Source: Streptomyces sp. ALI-76-A
GTDB lineage: Bacteria; Actinomycetota; Actinomycetes; Streptomycetales; Streptomycetaceae
Reading direction: 5' to 3'
Assembly: GCF_030287445.1 (NCBI RefSeq)
Contig: NZ_JASVWB010000002.1
Location: 6,138,001-6,202,000, forward strand
DNA length: 64,000 nucleotides
In this document: piece after piece, positions 26,854 to 36,070 of the stretch
Numbering within the stretch: position 1 is the stretch's first letter
Layout of the letters: every line of letters starts with the position of its first letter
Notes under the pieces: generated by a model
The model's database searches: none
Told to the model about the DNA's origin: nothing
The model's input: only the letters and a program-made list of their open reading frames with translations
Program-made: the position numbers and the translations under genes

Positions 26854-29800
26854 CTAATGCTCCTGCTGGTGAGTGGGGCTCGGGAAGCTTCCGGTCTGGC
26901 CGTTGCCGGCCTGTCGACCCTGGGCGATGCCCCGACGGAGATTGGTCAGCCGGCCGCGTACGTCGTCAGGCGCACGCGAGACCTGCGGACCGGCTTGGTG
27001 CTGTTGCTGTTGAGCCGTGCCCGGGACGAGGTTCGCCCTGGGCACCCGGCGCGGAAGGCCGGAGGTGGTGACGCCGCCCGCGGCCGGCTGCCGTACGCGC
27101 TCTGCCTGCCGGACGAGTTCGTCGTTCGGCGAGCTGCGCCAGGAGCTGGCGACGGGACGTTGGGGGGCGGCGGGAGCCTGCGGCTGCTGCTGCGGGGCCG
27201 CCGGGACGGGAGCCGGGCCGTTGCCCTGCTGCCCGTCGTGCTGTCCGTTCTGCTGTCCGTGGAACCAGTTGGTCTCCAGCGTGTCGTACAGCGGTGTACG
27301 ACCGTCGCCGGGACCGGCCGGCGGCAGTTCCCACCCGTCACCCGGTCGCCGGTTGTCCGGCTCCGGGCGGGCGGGCCGCTGCTGCGGACGCGGCGGGACC
27401 GGCGGGCGCGGGACACCGAAGTCGCCGCCCCGCCCGCCGTTGACCTGCGGGCGCTCGAACTGGCCCGTGGACGAGGGGATGTGCGCGGGGCTCTGGCTGC
27501 CCGGCAGGACGTGCTGGCCCGTGGAGCCGCCGTCGTAACCGGGCTGCGGGAACTGGCCGGTGGAGCCGTTGTCGTACGCCTGCGGGGAGGCGAACTGGCC
27601 CGTGTTCGACGGACTGGACGGGTTGTTCTGACCGCCCTGGGTACCGAACACGTCCGGGCGGGCGAACGGGTCGTCCGTGCCCTGGCCGTTCCGGCCGTTC
27701 TGGCCGCCGCTCGTACCCGGGCGGGCGAACTGCCCGGTGTGCTGCGGGGCTCCGGGCGCCGGGGCGTCGAAATCCGGGCGGCCGAAGTCGGACGGGGACC
27801 CGGAACCCTGACGGCCGTCGGACCGCGGGACCGCCGGCATCTCCGTCGTCGCGCCCGGGCCCTGCCGGTCGTCGATCCGCGGCATCCGGGAGGTCTGCGC
27901 CGGGTCCTGCTCGTCGTGGCCGCGCGGAGCGTCCAGCGAGGCGCGCGGCACCGGCGGCTGTGCGTTCTCGTCGCTCCAACTGGGCGTACGGGGCTGCTGG
28001 TTGCTCCCGGGAAGCTCGGCCCGCGGGCCACCGCGCCCCGGCAGCTGCGGCCGACGGCGCCGGCCCTGCTGCTGCTCGGCACCCTGTCCGGAGGGCGCCG
28101 ACTTCGGGGGTACGGCACCCCGGGCGCCGCCGAAGCTGTCCTGACCGCCGCCGAACGGGTCCTGGCCCTGCGGTCCACCGGTGCCGGCGGCCTGAAGGCC
28201 CTGCGGCGCACCCGGTGCCTGACCGCCGAAGCCGGCGCCCGCACCGGCCGGAGCCGGCCGGCCCTGCTGGGGCGCACCCGCGCCCTGCGGTCCGCGCGCT
28301 CCGCCCGGGGCACCCGGACGACCGCCCGCGTCCCGCCCGGGCAGCGCGGCCCGCGGTCCCTGACCGGCACCGAGCAGACCGCCGCTGGGGGCACCGGCGC
28401 CCAGGGCGCCACCGCCCATACCGCCACCGCGGCGGGCCGCGGCGACACCGGCCGCGGCCTGCGAGGCGGCCATGCCGTTGGCTCCGCCCGCGCCCTGGCC
28501 CTGCTTCGGCTGGGGCTTCTTGCCGCCCTGGGCGACATCGACGGGCAGCATGACCAGCGCGGTCGTGCCACCGGAGTCGGACGGGCGCAGCTGGATGCGG
28601 ATGCCGTGCCGCTGTGAAAGGCGGCCGACCACGAACAGACCCATGCGGCGAGAGACGGACACGTCCACGGTGGGCGGCGAGGCGAGCCGCTCGTTGATCG
28701 CCGCGAGGTCCTCGGGGGAGAGGCCGATACCGGTGTCGTGGATCTCGATCAGCACCCGGCCGTCGGGCAGCGCGTGACCGGTGACCTTGACCTTGGTCTG
28801 CGGGGAGGAGAACGAGGTGGCGTTCTCCAGCAGCTCGGCGAGCAGGTGCACGAGGTCGTTGACCACGCGGCCGGCCACTTCGGTGGTCGGCACGGAGGAC
28901 AGCTCGATGCGCTCGTACTGCTCCACCTCGGAGGCGGCGGCACGCAGCACGTCGACCAGCGGCACCGGCCGGGTCCAGCGACGGCCGGGCTCCTCACCGG
29001 CGAGGACGAGGAGGTTCTCACCGTTACGGCGCATGCGGGTCGCGAGGTGGTCGAGCTTGAACAGGGAGGACAGCTGGTCCGGGTCGGCCTCGCGGGACTC
29101 CAGCTCGGAGATCAGCGACAGCTGGCGCTGGATCAGACCCTGGGAGCGGCGCGAGAGGTTGGTGAACATCGCGTTGACGTTGCCCCGCAGCAGGGCCTGC
29201 TCGGCGGCGAGGCGGACCGCCTCGCGGTGCACGTCGTCGAAGGCCGCGGCGACCTGGCCGATCTCGTCCCGGGAGTGCACACCGACCGACTCGACGGAGG
29301 TGTCGACGTCCTGCGGGTCGGACTCGGACAGCTGCTTGACCAGCTCGGGCAGCCGGTCCTGGGCGACCTTGGTGGCGGTCTCCTGGAGGCGGCGCAGCGA
29401 GCGGATCATGGACCGGGCGACGACGAAGGCGCCGACCAGCGAGACGCCGAGCACGAGCAGGATCAGCACACCGGAGATGATCGCTTCGCGCTCCGCCTCG
29501 TTGCGCAGCTCGCGGGCCTTCTGCTCCATGTCCTCGAGCAGCGTGTGCTCGATGTTGCCCATCTGCTCGATCTTGATCGAGCTGTCGTCGACCCAGTCCT
29601 TGTAGGAGCGCTTGTCCAGTCCGTTCAGGCCGTCCACCCGGCCGAGGGCGCGCCCGGCCCAGGTGTCGGTGGCCTGGATGGTGGGGTTGCCCTCCTCGAC
29701 GGGCTTGAGCATCTCGGGGGCCTCGTCCCTGCCGAAGATGCTGCTGAAGCTCTCGAGTTCGGAGTTCTCGCTCTCCAGGGCGCCCTCGGCGTACAGACGG

Positions 29801-30672
29801 TCGTTCTCGGAGAGGTCGCCGAACGTCTTGTCGTCGGCGGGCAGCGCCGCCGCGAGGATCGCGCGCTGGATGGACGCGTACTCCTTGGCCGACGAGAACG
29901 CCGACAGGGCGCGCGTGCGCTGGATCATCTCGGGGTTGCTGGTGGCCTCGGCCATGTCCTGCGAGAGGTCCAGCAGGTGGGTGATGAGGCGGTGGTAGCC
30001 CTCGACCGTCTGGGAGGCGTTGGCCTTGGTCCGGTAGGCCGTGGAGCGGATCTTCGACAGGCCGCTCAGGTCGCGGACGAGGCCCACCAGGCTCTCGCGC
30101 ACCCCCTGGAGGTTGGAGGCGTCGATGTCCTCCGCGGCGTTCTTGAAGGTGTCCACGGCCCGGTCCGTCTTGGTCCGGGTGCCCCTGACCGTGTAGTCGG
30201 TCGCCACGGCGCCGTGCGCCAGCGGGCCGGCCGACTTGTCGCGCTCCTCCTGGAGCGCGGCCGCGAGCTCGGTGGCCTGCTTGGTCATCTCGGTCAGCAG
30301 CCGCATGTTGTCGAGCTGCTGGATGTCGTCCATGGACTGGTTGATACGCAGCGCGCCCAGCGAGGTGGCCGCGACCACCGGGAGCGTCAGCAGTGCCACC
30401 AGACGCGTCGAGATGCGCCAGTTGCGCAGGGCTATTCGCGGGCCGGGGCCGGTCGAGCCCTTCGGCGGTTTCACCGGTGGCGTGGTCGGAGCGGACGGGT
30501 TCGACGACGCGGACGCGCCGGGGCGCCCGGAGCGCTCACCGCCGTCGCCGGACGCGGCCGGGCCCGGGTTCTGGGCGTGCTGGGGCGAGGAGCTGCCGGC
30601 CATCGGGCCAGTCCCGCCATGCGGCTCCGGCTCGGCCGAAGCACTGCCATCCCTCTTGAAACGTCCCTGCAC
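26854..30672 (-). CDS. cvnA: conservon sensor-kinase-like protein CvnA (conservon 2)
   Basis: A 1272-residue CvnA. After a Pro-rich N-terminus there is a transmembrane helix (about 92-110, with VALLTLPVVAATSLGAL), an extracytoplasmic helical sensor region, a second helix (about 398-420, EREAIISGVLILLVLGVSLVGAFVVA), HAMP, and a GHKL ATPase domain with LLENATSFSSPQT, HDTGIGLSPEDL and MGLFVVGRLSQRHGI. Everything after about residue 735 is disordered, rich in Gly, Gln, Pro and short repeats such as NTGQFASP, GSTGQFPQP and SSTGQFERP. Gene order and spacing match conservon 1. Confidence 0.92.
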   Translation of the reverse strand: MQGRFKRDGSASAEPEPHGGTGPMAGSSSPQHAQNPGPAASGDGGERSGRPGASASSNPSAPTTPPVKPPKGSTGPGPRIALRNWRISTRLVALLTLPVVAATSLGALRINQSMDDIQQLDNMRLLTEMTKQATELAAALQEERDKSAGPLAHGAVATDYTVRGTRTKTDRAVDTFKNAAEDIDASNLQGVRESLVGLVRDLSGLSKIRSTAYRTKANASQTVEGYHRLITHLLDLSQDMAEATSNPEMIQRTRALSAFSSAKEYASIQRAILAAALPADDKTFGDLSENDRLYAEGALESENSELESFSSIFGRDEAPEMLKPVEEGNPTIQATDTWAGRALGRVDGLNGLDKRSYKDWVDDSSIKIEQMGNIEHTLLEDMEQKARELRNEAEREAIISGVLILLVLGVSLVGAFVVARSMIRSLRRLQETATKVAQDRLPELVKQLSESDPQDVDTSVESVGVHSRDEIGQVAAAFDDVHREAVRLAAEQALLRGNVNAMFTNLSRRSQGLIQRQLSLISELESREADPDQLSSLFKLDHLATRMRRNGENLLVLAGEEPGRRWTRPVPLVDVLRAAASEVEQYERIELSSVPTTEVAGRVVNDLVHLLAELLENATSFSSPQTKVKVTGHALPDGRVLIEIHDTGIGLSPEDLAAINERLASPPTVDVSVSRRMGLFVVGRLSQRHGIRIQLRPSDSGGTTALVMLPVDVAQGGKKPQPKQGQGAGGANGMAASQAAAGVAAARRGGGMGGGALGAGAPSGGLLGAGQGPRAALPGRDAGGRPGAPGGARGPQGAGAPQQGRPAPAGAGAGFGGQAPGAPQGLQAAGTGGPQGQDPFGGGQDSFGGARGAVPPKSAPSGQGAEQQQGRRRRPQLPGRGGPRAELPGSNQQPRTPSWSDENAQPPVPRASLDAPRGHDEQDPAQTSRMPRIDDRQGPGATTEMPAVPRSDGRQGSGSPSDFGRPDFDAPAPGAPQHTGQFARPGTSGGQNGRNGQGTDDPFARPDVFGTQGGQNNPSSPSNTGQFASPQAYDNGSTGQFPQPGYDGGSTGQHVLPGSQSPAHIPSSTGQFERPQVNGGRGGDFGVPRPPVPPRPQQRPARPEPDNRRPGDGWELPPAGPGDGRTPLYDTLETNWFHGQQNGQHDGQQGNGPAPVPAAPQQQPQAPAAPQRPVASSWRSSPNDELVRQAERVRQPAAGGVTTSGLPRRVPRANLVPGTAQQQQHQAGPQVSRAPDDVRGRLTNLRRGIAQGRQAGNGQTGSFPSPTHQQEH

Positions 30673-31272
30673 TAGCGTCGCAACCTCTGGACCAGGCGCC
30701 CCTCCGCGTGAACGGAAGGACGGTGTCGGCGTCGTAGGGGGCGTCCTGAATACGCACCCTGGTGGTCGTGAGTGACCGGCGCTGGTTCCCCTGTCTCACC
30801 GCCACTCGGCGCTTCACTGCGCCCCCTGTGCGCCGGCTCGATCCTGCGGCGGTCCGTGGAATTCCAGCACAGTGCCGGATCTCCAACAAGGCCCGTAGGC
30901 CAGGCCGTGACCTATGTGACAGCACGTGAGTGCGACGTCACGGGGTGTACCTCACGATCTCCCCCATAACGGACTTGTCTCCGCGAGTCACCCGTGGGTA
31001 GGGAGTGTCCCAGTCGCCATGATCAGGAGCGGAATGACAGCTTCAGGGAGGCAATGTCCGTTTCGTCGAGGGAGGGTGCGGGTCCGTTTTGACCAATTTG
31101 ACCGGAGCTCCGTGAGCAAACTCACATGGTGATCGTGGGGTGTTCCCGGCTTCGGCGGGGAATCGCATGTTTAGCCTGACGCTTTACAGAGAAGGCAAAT
31201 CCGACAACCCGCGTCGACCGCAGGCACTTTCGGCCCGGTCGGCGCCCGCATGGACAGGGTCTCGTAAGAACC
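30673..31272. other. 600-base intergenic interval upstream of conservon 2
   Basis: No convincing gene is visible. It should hold the leftward promoter of conservon 2 and the rightward promoter of the small 64-residue gene. Two TTGACC copies lie nine bases apart (31089-31094 and 31098-31103), and an inverted repeat GTGAG-CAAA-CTCAC spans 31112-31125; both could be regulatory. The sequence from about 30900 to 31200 is less GC-rich than average. Confidence 0.45.
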
Positions 31273-31467
31273 GTGAAGACGACGATGATGTTCCACAAGA
31301 TCGCCAACCCGCGGCGCACGACGCTGGCGCACCTGAAGGACGCCGACGACCTGCGGACCTCGGAGCAGCCGGAGCACTCCGCCGACCTCCCCGCGCAGAC
31401 CGCGAACCCCAAGCGTACGGTCCTGATGGACGTCCCCGTCGCCGCCGAGGCCGCAGCCGGGCAGTAG
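31273..31467 (+). CDS. small conserved-looking protein of unknown function with an internal motif repeat
   Basis: A 64-residue protein from GTG 31273. It carries the motif ANP(R/K)RT(T/V)L twice, ANPRRTTL at 11-18 and ANPKRTVL at 44-51, separated by an acidic stretch. There is no Cys, signal peptide or membrane segment. The codon pattern is typical of the genome and a perfect hairpin follows the stop, which supports a real gene. No strong Shine-Dalgarno is visible. I do not recognise a family; a short regulatory or precursor peptide is possible. Confidence 0.55.
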   Translation: MKTTMMFHKIANPRRTTLAHLKDADDLRTSEQPEHSADLPAQTANPKRTVLMDVPVAAEAAAGQ

Positions 31468-31481
31468 CCGCCCGCCGTCCA

Positions 31482-31507
31482 CGAGTGCCGGCGCGGACCG
31501 GCACTCG
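31482..31507. terminator. bidirectional terminator
   Basis: A perfect 10-bp stem (CGAGTGCCGG at 31482-31491 with CCGGCACTCG at 31498-31507), loop CGCGGA, between the small gene and the convergent lipoprotein gene. Confidence 0.75.
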
Positions 31508-31544
31508 GACGTTTCGGGCGCTCGTCCCTTCACGCGCCGTCCCT

Positions 31545-32462
31545 TCACCGCCTCCGCGCGTCCGCCAGTATCTCTTTGGCCGCGCTCACCTTTCGCCGGT
31601 GCATGTCGTCGAGCTTCCGCAGCGGCTCCGGATCCTTGGCGATCATGTCTTTCTGAATGGCCGCCTCGGCGTCGAACCAGGTGTCCAGCAGGCCGGTGCT
31701 CCGTTTGCACGACACGTCGGCCACCGCTGTCTCCTTCTCCTCGCCCGAGACGGTTCCCGCACGGAAGGCCGGCGTCTCCAGCGCGTCCAGCGGAGAGGCG
31801 TAGTCGTACCCCTTCCGTCGCATGCAGGAGGACCATGCCCCGACGGCCGCCCGCACCTTCGGGTCCTTCAGGGAGTCCTGGTAGCTCGACGTCGCGATAC
31901 GGCTCGCCGTCCGGCTTCCCGCCGGGTGTTCGTACGGCTCGCGGAAGTCGAGGATCGCTTTCCCCAGACAGCCCTGGTCCGGTATCTCCCGGCCCCGGAA
32001 CTCCAGCTTCGCGTCCTGCCGTCCACTGTCCCCGAGAGACCGCTTTCCGTAGAGGACCGCGGCCTCGTCCTTCGTGAGCTCCGGTTCCGGCGCGGCCGGC
32101 TCCGGCGGCAGCCGGTATCCGTACCGGCCCGCCGTGGCCATGTCCGACAGTCCGTACCGGCGATCCGGCGCGGGCGCCGGTACGGGACTCGTCGCGGGCG
32201 TGTAGGACAGGCCGAAGTCCTTCATGCAGTCGCGGGCCAGTACCTGCTCCGCCGACCGGATCACCTCGTAGTCGGCGGCGCTGTAGCTGTACGCGGCGAT
32301 GGGCAGCCGGAAGGTGTAGCCCTTCGTCGCGGGTGACGCCGTGCTCGCGCTCGGTTCCGGCGCCTCGGCGGAGGGCGTGGCGGACGTCGGGGCCGACGGT
32401 TCCCGCGCGGAGCAGCCGACCAGCAGCGCGAGGGAGAGAACGGGGATCGCCAGACGTCTCAT
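31545..32462 (-). CDS. exported lipoprotein of unknown function
   Basis: A 305-residue protein with a short signal peptide and lipobox LLVGC (Cys17), then a Ser/Pro/Ala/Thr-rich linker (18-50) typical of surface lipoproteins. The remainder contains six further cysteine-bearing or aromatic segments such as ARDCMKDFGLSY, DQGCLGKA and WSSCMRRKGYDY, which recall a widespread streptomycete family of Cys-containing lipoproteins without known role. Disulphides are likely outside the cell. The ATG at 32462 gives a normal signal peptide. Function is not predictable. Confidence 0.75.
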   Translation of the reverse strand: MRRLAIPVLSLALLVGCSAREPSAPTSATPSAEAPEPSASTASPATKGYTFRLPIAAYSYSAADYEVIRSAEQVLARDCMKDFGLSYTPATSPVPAPAPDRRYGLSDMATAGRYGYRLPPEPAAPEPELTKDEAAVLYGKRSLGDSGRQDAKLEFRGREIPDQGCLGKAILDFREPYEHPAGSRTASRIATSSYQDSLKDPKVRAAVGAWSSCMRRKGYDYASPLDALETPAFRAGTVSGEEKETAVADVSCKRSTGLLDTWFDAEAAIQKDMIAKDPEPLRKLDDMHRRKVSAAKEILADARRR

Positions 32463-32592
32463 GGGTCCAGGGTGTCCGTGGGAGCGTGCGGCTCCGGGGG
32501 AGGGAGGGGGGTACGACGTCGGTGCATACGGAACCCCGCGTGGGCCCGACTGCCCTGCGCGGGGTCATGTGCCGCTGCACCGCGAGTGGGTG

Positions 32593-33033
32593 TCAGTCCC
32601 ACTTGTAGCAGTTCGAGCCGCCGCGGTCGAAGTCGAACGAGGCGTTGTTGTTGTACGTCCTGGCGAGCCGGCCGGTCTCGGAGAGCGGCGCGAACGTGTC
32701 GCAGGCGCCCCCGTAGTTGCTGTTGAAGAACACCGTGGCGACACTGTCGATGCTCGCGTTCCAGAACGAGGCCGCGTTGTTCTTCACGCCCTGTCCCTGG
32801 CCGGTCCCGGAGGACAGGAACGCGTAACCCGCGAGGTTGGCCACGCCGTCCCGGGTGAAAGCGGTGTGCGACCCCGAGTTGTTGCTGTTGTAGTAGAAGA
32901 CGGCACAGTCCCGTTCGGAGTCCGGGCAGGTGACTCTGGCCTCCGCGTGTGCCGTCGGGGCCATGCCCAGTACCGCCACGGCCGCGACGGGAAGGCCCAC
33001 CGCCGCGGACAGGACCTTGCGTGATGCCTTCAT
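32593..33033 (-). CDS. secreted peptidase inhibitor family I36 / beta-gamma crystallin-like protein
   Basis: A 146-residue secreted protein: signal peptide 1-30 (ending APTAHAEA), then CPDSERDCAVFYYNSNNSGSH, a crystallin-like Greek-key segment, and a C-terminal half with FFNSNYGGACDTF and NNNASFDFD. The four cysteines can form two disulphides. The family includes the Streptomyces metalloproteinase inhibitor SMPI. The ATG at 33033 has GAGGGG five bases upstream; the frame extends further but without homology. It may protect the producer against proteases or bind calcium; activity is not proven by sequence. Confidence 0.75.
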   Translation of the reverse strand: MKASRKVLSAAVGLPVAAVAVLGMAPTAHAEARVTCPDSERDCAVFYYNSNNSGSHTAFTRDGVANLAGYAFLSSGTGQGQGVKNNAASFWNASIDSVATVFFNSNYGGACDTFAPLSETGRLARTYNNNASFDFDRGGSNCYKWD

Positions 33034-33409
33034 GAGATCCCCTCGATCGTGAACCCGACGCGTGCCTCTCGGGAAGATCACACTAGGGTGATGGCGAGAT
33101 CACGACAAGCGTTTTCCGGTCACCGGGCAGGCCGGAGACAACGCGCCGGGCAGGCCGAAGGCGCGACGGTGGGCGCGAGGCCGCGGCGCTCGGCGGACCG
33201 GCGTCATGGCGGCCGGCCGGCCGAAGGCACGGCGGTCGGCGGCGGAGCACGGCACCGGTCGGCAGGGGGCACGCGGAGCCCGATCTCGCGACCCGCCGAC
33301 CGATGATCATGCGCTCCGACCGGTTAGCCTGGAGCGTCCAGCGTCGGCTCGCGGGCAAGCCGGTAGGCCGACACGCACACCAGTTCTCAGTGAGGGGCGC
33401 AAGGATCCC
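33034..33409. other. gene-free interval with diverged repeats
   Basis: The 376 bases between the inhibitor gene and the FAH-family gene contain related blocks of GGCCGAAGGC followed by CGGTNGGCG (near 33155 and 33225) and no protein-like frame. TAGCCT at 33325-33330 may be the -10 box of the downstream operon; no good -35 was seen. Confidence 0.4.
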
Positions 33410-34186
33410 GTGCGCATCGCCAGATTCTCCATCGACGGGAACGTCGCCTTCGGCGCGGTCGAGGGCGACAGGCCGGACGAGCTCGTCCTCGACATCATCA
33501 AGGGCATCCCGTTCGCGGACTTCGAGCTCTCCGGTACGAAGGTCCCGCTGAGCAAGGTGAGGCTGCTGCCGCCCGTGCTCCCCAACAAGGTCGTGGCCTA
33601 CGGCCGCAACTACGCGGAGCACGCGAGGGAACTCGGCAACGAGGTGCCCGACGCCCCGTTCGCCTTCTTCAAGCCCTCCACCTCGGTGATCGGCCACGGC
33701 GACGCGATCCAGTACCCCTCCTTCTCCGAGGACCTCCACCACGAGGCCGAACTGGCCGTCGTGATCGGCCGCATGTGCCGCGAGGTCCCGCGCGAGCGCG
33801 TCAAGGACGTCATCCTCGGCTACACCTGCGCCAACGACGTCACCGCCCGCGACGTCCAGAAGCGCGAGAAGCAGTGGGCCCGGGCGAAGGGCTTCGACAC
33901 CGCCTGCCCGCTCGGCCCCTGGGTGGAGACGGACCTGGACCACTCCGACCTGACCATCCAGCTCACGGTCAACGGGCAGCAGCGCCAGCTCGGCCGCACC
34001 AGCGAGATGATCCACTCCGTCGAGGACCTGATCGTCAACATCACCGAGGCCATGACGCTGCTCCCCGGCGACGTGATCCTCACGGGCACCCCGGCAGGCG
34101 TCGGGCCGCTCACCGTCGGCGACGAGGTCGCCGTCACCATCGAAGGCATCGGCACTCTCACCAACAAGGTTGTCAAGCGTGGCTAG
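33410..34186 (+). CDS. fumarylacetoacetate hydrolase family protein
   Basis: A 258-residue FAH-superfamily enzyme. After a short N-terminal domain come KVVAYGRNYAEHARELG, FFKPSTSVIGHGDAI, the metal-binding HHEAELAVVIG, TCANDVTARD and GDVILTGTPAGVGPL. Members hydrolyse or decarboxylate beta-diketo or 2-oxo acids (acylpyruvases, oxaloacetate decarboxylase, hydroxyhepta-dienedioate isomerase). The GTG at 33410 has AAGGAT three bases upstream. It overlaps the gltX start by 8 bases, a conserved arrangement in streptomycetes that suggests a housekeeping role, possibly oxaloacetate tautomerase or acylpyruvase activity. Confidence 0.88.
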   Translation: MRIARFSIDGNVAFGAVEGDRPDELVLDIIKGIPFADFELSGTKVPLSKVRLLPPVLPNKVVAYGRNYAEHARELGNEVPDAPFAFFKPSTSVIGHGDAIQYPSFSEDLHHEAELAVVIGRMCREVPRERVKDVILGYTCANDVTARDVQKREKQWARAKGFDTACPLGPWVETDLDHSDLTIQLTVNGQQRQLGRTSEMIHSVEDLIVNITEAMTLLPGDVILTGTPAGVGPLTVGDEVAVTIEGIGTLTNKVVKRG

Positions 34187-35663
34187 CGCACCCGGCTCCC
34201 CCGTCCGCGTCCGATTCTGTCCGTCGCCCACCGGTAACCCGCACGTGGGCCTGGTCCGGACCGCCCTGTTCAACTGGGCGTTCGCCCGGCACCACCAGGG
34301 CACCCTGGTCTTCCGCATCGAGGACACCGACGCGGCCCGCGACTCCGAGGAGTCGTACGAGCAGCTCCTCGACTCGATGCGCTGGCTCGGCTTCGACTGG
34401 GACGAGGGCCCCGAGATCGGCGGCCCGCACGCGCCCTACCGCCAGTCGCAGCGCATGGACCTCTACAAGGACGTCGCCGCCAGGCTCCTGGACGGCGGCC
34501 ACGCCTACCGCTGCTACTGCTCCCAGGAGGAGCTGGACACCCGCCGCGAGGCCGCCCGCGCCGCCGGCAAGCCCTCCGGCTACGACGGCCACTGCCGCGA
34601 CCTGAGCGCCGGGCAGGCAGAGGAGTACCAGGCCCAGGGTCGCACGCCCATCGTCCGCTTCCGCATGCCCGACGAGCCGATCACCTTCACGGACCTGGTC
34701 CGCGGCGAGATCACGTACCTGCCGGAGAACGTGCCGGACTACGGGATCGTACGAGCCAACGGCGCCCCGCTGTACACGCTGGTGAACCCGGTCGACGACG
34801 CGCTGATGGACATCACGCACGTCCTGCGCGGCGAGGACCTGCTGTCCTCGACGCCCCGGCAGATCGCCCTGTACAAGGCGATGATCGAACTGGGAGTCGC
34901 CCAGCGGATCCCGTCCTTCGGTCACCTGCCGTACGTGATGGGCGAGGGCAACAAGAAGCTGTCGAAGCGCGACCCGCAGTCGTCGCTCAACCTCTACCGC
35001 GAGCGCGGCTTCCTTCCCGAGGGACTGCTCAACTACCTGTCCCTCCTCGGCTGGTCGCTCTCCGCCGACCAGGACATCTTCACGATGGACGAGATGGTCG
35101 CGGCCTTCGACGTCGCGGACGTGAACCCCAACCCGGCGCGCTTCGACCTGAAGAAGTGCGAGGCGATCAACGCCGACCACATCCGGCTGCTCGACGTGAA
35201 GGACTTCACGGAGCGCTGCGCCCCGTGGCTGAAGGCCCCGTTCGCCCCGTGGGCCCCGGAGGCCTTCGACGAGGCGAAGTGGCAGGCCATCGCCCCGCAC
35301 GCCCAGACCCGCCTCAAGGTCCTCTCGGAGATCACCGACAACGTCGACTTCCTGTTCCTGCCGGAGCCGGTGTTCGACGAGGCGAGCTGGACCAAGGCGA
35401 TGAAGGAGGGCAGCGACGCCCTGCTGCGCACGGCCCGCGAGAAGCTGGACTCCGCGGACTGGACCTCTCCCGAGTCCCTCAAGGAGGCCGTCCTGGCCGC
35501 CGGCGAGGCGCACGGCCTCAAGCTCGGCAAGGCCCAGGCGCCGGTCCGCGTGGCCGTCACCGGCCGCACGGTCGGCCTGCCCCTCTTCGAGTCCCTGGAG
35601 ATCCTCGGCAAGGACAGGACGCTGGCCCGCATCGACTCGGCGCTGGCCAGGCTGGCCGGCTGA
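34179..35663 (+). CDS. gltX: glutamyl-tRNA synthetase
   Basis: A 494-residue class I aminoacyl-tRNA synthetase. The HIGH-like motif is HVGL in RFCPSPTGNPHVGLVRTALFN, and the KMSKS-like motif is KLSKRD. It charges tRNA-Glu; in actinobacteria the enzyme also charges tRNA-Gln with Glu for later amidation by GatCAB. The GTG at 34179 follows AAGG; a TTG nine bases earlier is a weaker choice. Coincidentally, tRNA-Glu and tRNA-Gln genes, its two substrates, lie only 1.2 kb downstream. Confidence 0.95.
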   Translation: MASAPGSPVRVRFCPSPTGNPHVGLVRTALFNWAFARHHQGTLVFRIEDTDAARDSEESYEQLLDSMRWLGFDWDEGPEIGGPHAPYRQSQRMDLYKDVAARLLDGGHAYRCYCSQEELDTRREAARAAGKPSGYDGHCRDLSAGQAEEYQAQGRTPIVRFRMPDEPITFTDLVRGEITYLPENVPDYGIVRANGAPLYTLVNPVDDALMDITHVLRGEDLLSSTPRQIALYKAMIELGVAQRIPSFGHLPYVMGEGNKKLSKRDPQSSLNLYRERGFLPEGLLNYLSLLGWSLSADQDIFTMDEMVAAFDVADVNPNPARFDLKKCEAINADHIRLLDVKDFTERCAPWLKAPFAPWAPEAFDEAKWQAIAPHAQTRLKVLSEITDNVDFLFLPEPVFDEASWTKAMKEGSDALLRTAREKLDSADWTSPESLKEAVLAAGEAHGLKLGKAQAPVRVAVTGRTVGLPLFESLEILGKDRTLARIDSALARLAG

Positions 35664-35669
35664 CCCGAC

Positions 35670-35698
35670 CGCCCGGCGGTACGGCCGACCACCGGGCG
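35670..35698 (+). terminator. possible gltX terminator
   Basis: CGCCCGG (35670-35676) and CCGGGCG (35692-35698) form a 7-bp stem with a 15-base loop just after the gltX stop. It is weaker than the other hairpins in the window. Confidence 0.4.
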
Positions 35699-35798
35699 CC
35701 CGCCGCAGGTGGCCGGCAGAGCGGACTTCCTTGCGGGTAAGCCAGTTGTGTCACCCGAGTGATACGTTCGCCCCGTTCCGAAGTGCGTTCGGTCCAGG

Positions 35799-36041
35799 GT
35801 GGTTCTGACCTCCGAGGACCACCACGCCGACGGCCACGGCGCCGCCGCCCAGTGGCGTCACACCGGCTCGTCCACTGTCGATTCGTACGACAACGGCACC
35901 GGCGCGGGCGCGGTGAACGCGACGGTGTGGAACCTCTCCCTGCCGGAGGACAGGGACATCCAGATCCGCGCCTGCCTCCAGGACGGCTCCGGAGGCACTC
36001 CCTGGGACTGCGGCCCGTGGAAGGACGCCTCCACCGGCTGA
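35799..36041 (+). CDS. possible small or 5'-truncated gene, unknown function
   Basis: The frame reads an 80-residue product with AQWRHTGSSTVDSYDNGTGAG, TVWNLSLPEDRDIQIRACLQ and GTPWDCGPWK. The composition and the two Cys resemble the mature part of small secreted actinobacterial proteins, but no signal peptide precedes it and the GTG start has no ribosome site. It may have lost its 5' end. The frame ends shortly before the HAD gene. Confidence 0.4.
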   Translation: MVLTSEDHHADGHGAAAQWRHTGSSTVDSYDNGTGAGAVNATVWNLSLPEDRDIQIRACLQDGSGGTPWDCGPWKDASTG

Positions 36042-36070
36042 CCTGTCTCCCGACACCCGAGGTCGATCGC

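Noticed and set aside
26773..30675. Two long plus-strand frames antisense to cvnA of conservon 2
   Set aside because: Both are Leu/Val/Arg-rich complements of the kinase-like gene, with no recognisable domain or ribosome site.
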